Below, one piece after another: positions 6,725-13,215 of a stretch of 17,675 bases of DNA. Origin of the DNA: Promethearchaeota archaeon (lineage in GTDB: Archaea; Asgardarchaeota; Lokiarchaeia; Sigyniarchaeales; SOKP01). The stretch covers positions 1 to 17,675 of the forward strand of contig JAEORV010000002.1 in the NCBI GenBank assembly GCA_016840695.1, read 5' to 3'. The notes under the pieces were generated by a model, which worked only from the letters and a program-made list of their open reading frames with translations, had not been told where the DNA came from and did no database searches. The first letter of the stretch is position 1. Each line of letters begins with the position of its first letter. The position numbers and the translations under genes are program-made.

Positions 6725-8260
6725 ATATGGTTCGTCCTCTACTATATGGGTTGATATATCGTCATCATAACTATACATGTGGAACTTTTTAGGGCTGAGA
6801 ATGAAATTTGGGTCAACACTCTTTTTCATGTCCTTAAAAAATTGGGCAAACTCTGGAGTATAGGCTCCTGCCTCTACTATCGATTGCGAAATTGATTCGC
6901 CAAGCCAATAATGAGCACCACCATAGCGAACTTGGGCTCTTAATTTCTTGTGCCATGCGTTCATCGCTTTTTCTCGTTGATCATCCCTATTGAATGCAGT
7001 TAAACCTCCTACAAAAACACAGTGGCCGTTAGGGAGCACATAAATGACGGTAGCAAATAATGATACTGCTTTTAGGGGAAATTCGTGCATGAATTTCTTG
7101 TCAAACATGGCAGCATGCGATTCACCTTTAGGAATGAAGGAGATTGGCACTTTATGACACGTGGTTAGACTTATCATCCCAGGCATGATTCCAATGTACT
7201 TATTGAAGTAATGAAACGTGTTTTTCAAGATAACTTGGTTTTCTTTGGCTTCAACAACGCCCATGTCAAATTCACTAAATTGGAAGGTCCTACACACATC
7301 ATCTTTCAACATTATTTCATTAAGTATTTCGATATAAACATTTAAGATTCTTTCATCAGGTGCTTCTAACGTGATATTGAACGCAGGACCTTTAATTTTA
7401 GGCCTTTTCTTAGGTTTATTTTTTGACAAACCATACATCATCATCACGACCGTAAACGGAAGAATGCCCATGCTGTTGAGTCCATCCCCGAGTTTTGTTT
7501 GTACTTCATGGGTTAATTCGGCTACTTTATCCCAATCGTTTTTATTCATGAGAAAATTTAGCGACTTTCTATGAGGTTGAAGAGGAAATAACCTCAAAAA
7601 CGCTTTTGTCTTAATACCCATCGTGCCTACGTCCCCCATAAATAATCCTGTAAAATCTGGGGCGACGCCGTACCTGCAAAATGGTTTTGCATATTTGTTT
7701 GCTGCCGACCCCGTTTTTATGATCGTTCCTTGTGGATTTGGCAAGACAACTTCAACGCCCAAGCAGATATCTGGCACCAAACCATATTTAGTAGAGCCTG
7801 CACCTGCCGTGCTATTTGAAAGCCCGCCACCAATCGTTGCCGAATATCCCGAACCGGGTCCAAGAACACCTGTGGTCAATCCCATTGGGTGAAGGGTAGA
7901 TATTAATTCACCCCAGGTCACCCCGCACTCAACGACGCAGTAAAAATCCTTCTCGTTAATTTCTATGATGTGGTTCATTCGAGTGAGATCCATAAGAATA
8001 CCGCCCTCAGATACAGATCCTCCTACTAGATCTGCGCCTCCGCCTCTAGGTACGATCGTTATTTTATATTTATTTGCAATCTTGACTATTTCAGAAACTT
8101 CCTCCGTAGTTTCGGGTCTCACGATCACATCCGCCCAACGATCTGGAAAAGCGGGATCAACATTTCTCGAATATGCTGCTTTCATGAAGTCCTTATCGGT
8201 TACAAATTCCGAACCAACTACATTCTCGATTTCCTTATAAATTTCTTTTATTTTTGACAT
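6719..8260 (-). CDS. FAD-binding (VAO/PCMH-type) oxidoreductase, GlcD-like
   Basis: 513 residues from ATG 8260. A GTG nine bases upstream (8269) is in frame but lies within the GGTGA ribosome binding site (8270-8266), so the ATG is preferred. Residues about 45-220 form the PCMH FAD-binding domain: PRGGGADLVGG (71-81) and GPGSGYSATIGGGLSNSTAG (134-153). KYGLVPDICLGVEVVLPN follows, then the YGVAPDFTGLF segment seen in GlcD and VAO-like enzymes. The C-terminus carries DPNFILSPKKF (483-493), the usual terminal FAD-domain motif. Family members oxidise 2-hydroxy acids, aryl alcohols or related compounds. The coupled Fe-S gene downstream suggests a GlcD-GlcF-like dehydrogenase rather than an oxygen-using oxidase. 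In this context the donor may be an acid or CoA-ester intermediate, but this is inference. Confidence 0.87.
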   Translation of the reverse strand: MSKIKEIYKEIENVVGSEFVTDKDFMKAAYSRNVDPAFPDRWADVIVRPETTEEVSEIVKIANKYKITIVPRGGGADLVGGSVSEGGILMDLTRMNHIIEINEKDFYCVVECGVTWGELISTLHPMGLTTGVLGPGSGYSATIGGGLSNSTAGAGSTKYGLVPDICLGVEVVLPNPQGTIIKTGSAANKYAKPFCRYGVAPDFTGLFMGDVGTMGIKTKAFLRLFPLQPHRKSLNFLMNKNDWDKVAELTHEVQTKLGDGLNSMGILPFTVVMMMYGLSKNKPKKRPKIKGPAFNITLEAPDERILNVYIEILNEIMLKDDVCRTFQFSEFDMGVVEAKENQVILKNTFHYFNKYIGIMPGMISLTTCHKVPISFIPKGESHAAMFDKKFMHEFPLKAVSLFATVIYVLPNGHCVFVGGLTAFNRDDQREKAMNAWHKKLRAQVRYGGAHYWLGESISQSIVEAGAYTPEFAQFFKDMKKSVDPNFILSPKKFHMYSYDDDISTHIVEDEPYR

Positions 8261-8265
8261 GTTAT

Positions 8266-8270
8266 TCACC
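8266..8270 (-). promoter_or_regulatory. Shine-Dalgarno deciding the FAD oxidoreductase start
   Basis: GGTGA on the minus strand sits five bases before the ATG at 8260. The GTG that would start a longer form is part of this site, so the longer form is unlikely. The same AAGGTGAATAA context precedes the SDR gene. Confidence 0.7.
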
Positions 8271-8302
8271 TTAGAAAATGTTAATATTTGTTACAATACC
8301 AA

Positions 8303-8313
8303 TCTTTAAATAA
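8303..8313 (-). promoter_or_regulatory. TATA-like box for the FAD/Fe-S operon
   Basis: The minus strand reads TTATTTAAAGA, a good archaeal TATA match. A start about 26 bases downstream (near 8282) leaves a leader of about 22 bases holding the GGTGA site. Confidence 0.45.
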
Positions 8314-8359
8314 CTATTGATTATTGATAACTAATATTGTATATTTATAAGGAATAAAA

Positions 8360-8394
8360 TTTGAAATATATAAGAAGATAAATCATATTTCAAA
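8360..8394. repeat. 10-bp perfect inverted repeat in the divergent promoter region
   Basis: TTTGAAATAT (8360-8369) and ATATTTCAAA (8385-8394) are exact reverse complements separated by 15 bases. Arm centres are 25 bases apart, near two and a half helical turns. The repeat lies between the divergent FAD oxidoreductase and thiolase genes, just upstream of a second TATA-like sequence (AATTATAAAG near 8414-8423) facing the thiolase. It may be a regulator binding site; an RNA hairpin is the alternative. Confidence 0.5.
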
Positions 8395-8473
8395 AATTTT
8401 TTAGAAAATAAAAAATTATAAAGTTATTGTAGAATAAGGGAATAATCATAGAATAAATTATGAGTGAGAAAAT

Positions 8474-9727
8474 ATGAGTGAGAATGTGTATATTTTTAAT
8501 GTTGGGATGATAAAATTCGGGAAACATGTAGATAAAAGCATAAAGCAATTAGTAGGTTGGGGTCTTGATGAAGTTCTAAAAGATAACAATGGTATCGTTA
8601 AAATGGACGATATTGAAGCAGCTTGGTTCTCAATGTCTAGTTGGCAACCACAACCTTGTATTCGAGGGCAAGTATTTCTTAGTGCAAATGGATTTGATAA
8701 AAAACCGATAACCAACGTTGAAAATGCTTGCGCCAGCGGCAGCACTGCTTTCCAAGGAGCATGGATGGCCATTAAAGCGGGAATTTATGACTGTGTTTTA
8801 GCTATTGGAGCTGAAAAGATGTATTACGAAGATGCTGAGCGGAAGAAGGAAGGTCTGGCAGGTTTCATAGGAGGAACAGATGTGGAAAGGACAACGGCAA
8901 TGATTGAACAATTAAAAAAAATTGCTGCGAAGAAAAGAGCGAGAGAGGCAAAAAAACAAGGAATTGACCCATCAAAGCTAAAAAAGAAAGCACATTCTGC
9001 ATTCATGGATCTTTACGCCTTAGCTGCTCGCAACCACATGAAAAAATATGGAACCACTCAACGGCAATTAGCCGTTATTGCTGCTAAGAATCATAATAAC
9101 TCAACGATGAATTCATTAGCTCAATATACATTCCCCCAGACCGTAGAACAAGTAATGGAAGATTACGAAGTTGCTTTTCCCCTGACTCGTGCCATGTGTG
9201 CCCCCATTGGAGACGGTGTAGCAGCAGCCATTCTTGTTTCAGAAAAATTCTTAGAACAACATCCAATTTCAAGGGAGATTTTAGTGAGAGCATCAGTCTT
9301 GAGATCTGGATCTTGGGTTGAAGAAACAATAGCTAAAAGAGCATCAACCGCAGCTTATAAAATGGCGGGCCTTACTCCTCAAGATATAGACGTTGCAGAA
9401 GTTCACGATGCGACGGCATTTGGCGAAATTCACCAAACAGAACAAATGGGTTTCTGCCCAATAGGAAAGGGGGGTGAATTGGCAGAAAGTGGTGCCACCG
9501 CAATAGGGGGAGAGATTCCTATTAATCCAAGTGGTGGTTTGCTCTCTCGTGGACATCCTATTGGTGCTTCTGGCTTAGCACAGATTTACGAATTAGTAGC
9601 TCATTTGCGGAACGAAGCGGGAAAGAGGCAAGTTAAGAACGCAAAAATCGCCTTGGCTGAAAATGGTGGTGGAAACATTGGTGCTGGCGAAGCTGCGATG
9701 TGCGTGCATATATTAGAAAAAGTATAG
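8474..9727 (+). CDS. thiolase family protein (SCP2/archaeal acetyl-CoA acetyltransferase type)
   Basis: 417-residue thiolase, probably catalysing CoA-dependent cleavage of a 3-oxoacyl-CoA or the reverse condensation. The nucleophile is Cys86 in NACASGS (84-90). His311 lies in EVHDATAFGE and His361 in SRGHPIGASG. The C-terminal Cys of classical thiolases (CxGGG) is replaced, with Glu396 in AENGGGNIG. HDAT has Ala where SCP2 enzymes often have HDCF. These traits fit the SCP2/archaeal group. A Lys-rich stretch at about 147-172 lengthens the loop domain and is followed by SAFMDLYALAARNHMKKYGT, a pattern I associate with a bacterial/archaeal subfamily. Archaeal thiolases often sit beside a DUF35 (OB-fold) gene; none is here. 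ATG 8474 follows a duplicated start-like sequence. The ADP-forming synthetase gene follows 92 bases downstream. Confidence 0.9.
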   Translation: MSENVYIFNVGMIKFGKHVDKSIKQLVGWGLDEVLKDNNGIVKMDDIEAAWFSMSSWQPQPCIRGQVFLSANGFDKKPITNVENACASGSTAFQGAWMAIKAGIYDCVLAIGAEKMYYEDAERKKEGLAGFIGGTDVERTTAMIEQLKKIAAKKRAREAKKQGIDPSKLKKKAHSAFMDLYALAARNHMKKYGTTQRQLAVIAAKNHNNSTMNSLAQYTFPQTVEQVMEDYEVAFPLTRAMCAPIGDGVAAAILVSEKFLEQHPISREILVRASVLRSGSWVEETIAKRASTAAYKMAGLTPQDIDVAEVHDATAFGEIHQTEQMGFCPIGKGGELAESGATAIGGEIPINPSGGLLSRGHPIGASGLAQIYELVAHLRNEAGKRQVKNAKIALAENGGGNIGAGEAAMCVHILEKV

Positions 9728-9742
9728 AATACATGATAAGAA

Positions 9743-9757
9743 TTTTTAATTATTTTT
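9743..9757 (+). terminator. weak T-rich stretch after the thiolase gene
   Basis: Two T5 runs (9743-9747 and 9753-9757) follow 15 bases after the thiolase stop, with no hairpin. It may cause partial termination before the next gene. Confidence 0.25.
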
Positions 9758-9807
9758 ACTTATTTTAAATACTAATCCTTAAAATAATAAAACTTGAATA
9801 TAAATAA

Positions 9808-9814
9808 GAGAGGA
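9808..9814 (+). promoter_or_regulatory. Shine-Dalgarno for a GTG start
   Basis: GAGAGGA lies five bases before the GTG at 9820. It supports the GTG as initiator of the CoA-ligase alpha-type gene, whose next in-frame ATG (9847) would remove the first residues of the domain. Confidence 0.65.
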
Positions 9815-9819
9815 TACAA

Positions 9820-11328
9820 GTGAATAGCGAAGAAAAGTTGGAACTCATGAAGACAATGTTTAATCCTAAGAGGGTAGCAATTTTAGGGGCAACAGATCAA
9901 CTCATGAAAATCGGTTCAATGGTGTTAATGAGCACTTTAGCCTGTGGATATACGAAAAACGTTTATCCTATCAACCCAAATCCAAAATACAGTGATAAAA
10001 AGATACTTGGGCTTGATGTTTATCCTTCTTTAGATAAATGTCCGGAGCAAGTCGACATTGCAGCAGTAGTTGTCCCTCCAAATGCCGTGGTTGATTCGAT
10101 AAAACAAGCGATTGAAAACAACATCAGGACAGCTGCTATAATCACGGCGGGATTTGGAGAGGTTAAAACAGACGAAAGGCAACAAGAGAATAAGGATTTA
10201 GTCAAAATTGCTGATAAAGGAGGGTTGATTTTCGTCGGTCCAAATTCCATGGGTTTATATTCCTCTGAAGATAACACTTCTCCTCTCCATTTAGGATTTG
10301 GTTTCATGATGCCAAAACCAGGAAATTACTCCATAGTTTCTCAATCTGGAACAATGGGAACAATCTTTTGCAATGCACTGCAGGGAATAAGGTATTTTGT
10401 TTCAAGTGGGAACGAAGCTTCTTTAACTCTAGAGGATTATTTGGAATTTTACGCTCAAGACGAAGGAACAAAGGTTATTGGTTTATTTGCCGAGGGATTA
10501 CGGGCAGGTTCAAGATTTAAAGAGATTTGTTTAGAAACTACCAAGAAAAAACCCGTTGTATTTCTCAAAACAGGACTAACTAAAAGTGGCGCTAGAGCCG
10601 CTAATAGTCATACAGGTTCAATTGCAGGCTCACTAGATATATATAAATCAGTTTTTAAACAAACGGGAGTTATTTTTACGGACCAAATAATGGAGTTTAT
10701 CTATTTAATGAAAGGAGCTAATTTTTTATTACCATTACCTCACACAAATCCTTTACGAGCGGGAATTATTAGTGGTGGTGGTGGTTTCGTAGTCCACCTT
10801 TCTGATCTCTGTGATAGACATGGTCTTGAAGTTGTTGATTTAAACACTGCGCCTAAAGGCCCAAAACTCATCGAGGACATTTCAGAAATTCTACCTTTTT
10901 ATTGGAGCAAGAATAATCCCGTCGATTTAGTAGCCACGGGCAATCCAGAGGTTTATAGAAAAGTAACTGAGCTGATGCTAAATTCAGGATGTTTTGACGT
11001 GCTTATTACAATGACCAATGCGGGACTTGCAGATAGAATAGCAAAAATGGAACCAGATAACGAATTTGGCGTGCGAATGAAACAAATGATGATGGCGTTT
11101 ACAGGAGATAGGTTTAAAAAAATGGCAAGAGACGAGATAAAAATATCTCTGCACAATCCCGACACAAAAGTTATCTATGTTTCATTTGATCCACGGTACC
11201 CTGACGAAGTATACGATCAAAACGAAGTGTTAGTCGTTGGAGGAAATCCTGAAATCGCCACAATTGTATTAAAAAGGCTTCAGGATTACCAGAATTTTGT
11301 TGATACTATTCTTCAGAATAAACAATGA
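9820..11328 (+). CDS. acyl-CoA synthetase (ADP-forming) alpha-subunit-type protein
   Basis: 502 residues from a GTG start with a good Shine-Dalgarno. Residues about 10-145 form the CoA-binding Rossmann domain (PKRVAILGATDQ at 16-27, then VGPNSMGLYS). About 165-300 is the succinyl-CoA-ligase-like domain: SIVSQSGTMGT, GNEASLTLEDYLEF, FAEGLR with Glu225, and SHTGSIAGS with His264. The last matches the phosphohistidine loop (SHTG) of Acd enzymes. About 310-490 is the second ligase-like domain. In archaea these enzymes convert acyl-CoA, ADP and phosphate to acid, CoA and ATP. The ATP-grasp (beta) domain is neither fused nor adjacent, so a partner must be encoded elsewhere if the protein is a full synthetase. 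Position after the thiolase suggests ATP recovery from its products. A CoA-binding paralogue with another role is the alternative. Confidence 0.87.
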   Translation: MNSEEKLELMKTMFNPKRVAILGATDQLMKIGSMVLMSTLACGYTKNVYPINPNPKYSDKKILGLDVYPSLDKCPEQVDIAAVVVPPNAVVDSIKQAIENNIRTAAIITAGFGEVKTDERQQENKDLVKIADKGGLIFVGPNSMGLYSSEDNTSPLHLGFGFMMPKPGNYSIVSQSGTMGTIFCNALQGIRYFVSSGNEASLTLEDYLEFYAQDEGTKVIGLFAEGLRAGSRFKEICLETTKKKPVVFLKTGLTKSGARAANSHTGSIAGSLDIYKSVFKQTGVIFTDQIMEFIYLMKGANFLLPLPHTNPLRAGIISGGGGFVVHLSDLCDRHGLEVVDLNTAPKGPKLIEDISEILPFYWSKNNPVDLVATGNPEVYRKVTELMLNSGCFDVLITMTNAGLADRIAKMEPDNEFGVRMKQMMMAFTGDRFKKMARDEIKISLHNPDTKVIYVSFDPRYPDEVYDQNEVLVVGGNPEIATIVLKRLQDYQNFVDTILQNKQ

Positions 11329-11336
11329 TAAAATAA

Positions 11337-12233
11337 TTAGGAATAATCATCGAGATTTATCCCGTATTTTAAAAACCTTTCTTTTCTTGTATTTGCAAAA
11401 TTCTTGTTGAATTTTACTAAAAATTCCTCGTATTTCCGTGGTTCTGTTTTTGATGCCAAAATAGCTATTGCACTAGCTGCTTCAAACACGTATAAATTTT
11501 CATCTTTTATCATTTGAATGTATTTCCTCACTGCGCGATTAGGCGATTTAGATTTTATTGTCATTTCTTCGACTAACTCTGAATATATTTGTTCTAACTT
11601 TTCCCGACTATAATCTTCCAGGAGTTTTTTAGAGAACTTCACTTTGCTGTCGAGAAAAATATTTGTTTTTATGTAGGAGGGAACAACTACGGACACTCTT
11701 ATACCTCTATTGTATAGTTGCCCGTATAATGCTTCTGAAAGCCCCACTACCGCAAATTTCGATGTAACATATGGAAGTGGTTCTGAAGTGCCCATTAATC
11801 CCGCTGAAGAAGCGACATTGACGACGTGTCCGCTTTTTTTCTCAAGCATTCTTGGGAGAAACACTTTAAGTGAATATATTATGCTCCATAGATTAACATC
11901 GAGTACCTCTTTCCAATCTTCTAATTCTAATTCTTCTATGCCCCCACCTATAGCAATACCCGCATTATTTATCAATAGATCCATATCCCCTAATTTAGAA
12001 TGGAAATCATCAGCGGCATTTTGAAAATCTTCGTATTTCGAAACGTCACACTTGACAGCAATTACTTTAGCACCTATTTTTTCGATTTCTTTTTTAACGT
12101 TCGCCAACCTTTCCATGTTTATATCAGAAATATATAAGTTCATTCCCTCTTTCGCTAATGCGAGTGCGAAGGAGCGACCAATTCCACTTGCAGCGCCAGT
12201 TAAAAAACAATTTTTATTCTTAAAATCTTTCAT
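11337..12233 (-). CDS. short-chain dehydrogenase/reductase
   Basis: 298-residue classical SDR. The Rossmann loop TGAASGIG is at 12-19, and Asp37 at the end of beta-2 suggests NAD(H) rather than NADP(H). NNAG (89-92), Asn114, Ser142/143 in NVASSAG and Tyr155-xxx-Lys159 (YVTSK) complete the catalytic set. It is about 45 residues longer than the typical 250, with a charged C-terminal extension (about 200-298). Next to an enoyl-CoA hydratase gene, with a thiolase in the region and no classical HAD-type gene, it is a candidate 3-hydroxyacyl-CoA dehydrogenase, or acts on a hydroxyl of the unknown substrate; this is inference. It starts 19 bases after the hydratase stop, with GGTGA seven bases before the ATG. 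It converges with the synthetase gene eight bases away. Confidence 0.9.
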   Translation of the reverse strand: MKDFKNKNCFLTGAASGIGRSFALALAKEGMNLYISDINMERLANVKKEIEKIGAKVIAVKCDVSKYEDFQNAADDFHSKLGDMDLLINNAGIAIGGGIEELELEDWKEVLDVNLWSIIYSLKVFLPRMLEKKSGHVVNVASSAGLMGTSEPLPYVTSKFAVVGLSEALYGQLYNRGIRVSVVVPSYIKTNIFLDSKVKFSKKLLEDYSREKLEQIYSELVEEMTIKSKSPNRAVRKYIQMIKDENLYVFEAASAIAILASKTEPRKYEEFLVKFNKNFANTRKERFLKYGINLDDYS

Positions 12234-12252
12234 GTTTTATTCACCTTAATTT

Positions 12253-13113
12253 CTACTCATTATTTCTTTCATCCTTGATTCTTTTTAGTATATCTTCAGG
12301 TAGTTTAAAACCTTGAATTTCCACTTCTCGAGACTGCCCACCCATTTCCATGAATTCCTTCATACGCGTTTTTGCCACGGGTAAAGCAGTTGATTGTTGA
12401 AATAAATAATATTCTTCAATCAAGCCTTCCACGATTGGCAACTCAGCCGCATTTTGAATTGCTTTTTTTGCCAGTGCGAGGGTTTCTGCCGGGTGTGAAG
12501 CAATAGTATAAGCAATTTCCTCAACGTAATCAGTTATTTCATCGGGTAGAAACGCACGATTGAGGTATCCATATTTTTCAGCCAATTCAGCAGGAATGTC
12601 CGTTCCGCTAAGAATTACTTCCATGGCACGAGCTTGTCCCATCAAGCGTGGAATGCGCTGAGTGCCCCCTCCACCAGGGATTATCCCAACAGCAACTTCA
12701 GGTTGCGCTAAGATGGTTTTTCCTATGACTCCAAACCTCATGTCGAGCGCCAGAACGAATTCGCTCCCTCCACCGCGGCATATTCCTTCGATTTTTGCGA
12801 TTGATACCTTAGACATGGTACGAAATGCTTCTAACAATGGATGCATGCCTTCAAGCTGAGTTGATTTGGTTGGTTCCTCGTCTGGAGTTATTAATAGAGA
12901 ATCAACATCAAAATGAGCTATAAAAAAATCTGGATCGGCGCTATCAAAAACAATAACCCTCACGTCGTCATCTTTTTCAACTTTACGTGCAAAACTGCTA
13001 AGTTCTGCGATTAATTGGAGGGACAACATGTTAACCGGGGGATTGTCGATGGTGACGAATGCAACACCCCCGTTAATGCGAATTTTCAACAATTTGAATC
13101 GTTTATATTGCAT
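12253..13113 (-). CDS. enoyl-CoA hydratase/isomerase
   Basis: 286-residue crotonase, expected to add water across trans-2-enoyl-CoA. Both glutamates of the classical hydratase site are present: Glu118 in CRGGGSEF (113-119) and Glu139 in AQPEVAVG (136-143), followed by IIPGGGGTQRIPRLMG (144-159). The first oxyanion segment, usually FCAGADL, is the looser FFIAHFDVDSL (63-73). The C-terminal helices run to 286, slightly longer than the usual 260. Unlike the crotonase at 898-1698, this one keeps the full catalytic pair. It is the first gene of a two-gene unit with the SDR. The AGAGGTAGA ribosome binding site (13125-13117) precedes the ATG, with a TATA-like box at 13165-13174. A 3,2-enoyl-CoA isomerase or related activity cannot be excluded. 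Confidence 0.9.
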   Translation of the reverse strand: MQYKRFKLLKIRINGGVAFVTIDNPPVNMLSLQLIAELSSFARKVEKDDDVRVIVFDSADPDFFIAHFDVDSLLITPDEEPTKSTQLEGMHPLLEAFRTMSKVSIAKIEGICRGGGSEFVLALDMRFGVIGKTILAQPEVAVGIIPGGGGTQRIPRLMGQARAMEVILSGTDIPAELAEKYGYLNRAFLPDEITDYVEEIAYTIASHPAETLALAKKAIQNAAELPIVEGLIEEYYLFQQSTALPVAKTRMKEFMEMGGQSREVEIQGFKLPEDILKRIKDERNNE

Positions 13114-13164
13114 TCGATCTACCTCTTATAGTCTACTAAACTAAATCATACAATGAGTCCATTG

Positions 13165-13174
13165 CTTAAATAAG
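13165..13174 (-). promoter_or_regulatory. TATA-like box for the hydratase-SDR operon
   Basis: The minus strand reads CTTATTTAAG. A start about 26 bases downstream (near 13143) gives a leader of about 30 bases carrying the GAGGT site. Confidence 0.4.
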
Positions 13175-13215
13175 TTAAACTATTTACCTAAATCTGCTCT
13201 GAATAGGGAGAGACA

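Noticed and set aside
8261..8269. GTG start giving a 516-residue FAD oxidoreductase
   Set aside because: The GTG is part of the GGTGA ribosome binding site for the ATG at 8260, and the three added residues have no support.
8912..8991. Lys-rich stretch in the thiolase as an inserted foreign domain
   Set aside because: It lies in the loop domain, where related thiolases also carry a variable charged segment before the FMD(L/V)YA motif. It looks like a subfamily trait.
1734..13113. A true bile-acid (bai) operon
   Set aside because: Only family-level likeness exists (ligase, FadH-like enzyme, SDR). BaiE, BaiF and BaiI equivalents are missing and the gene order differs, so no substrate claim is made.
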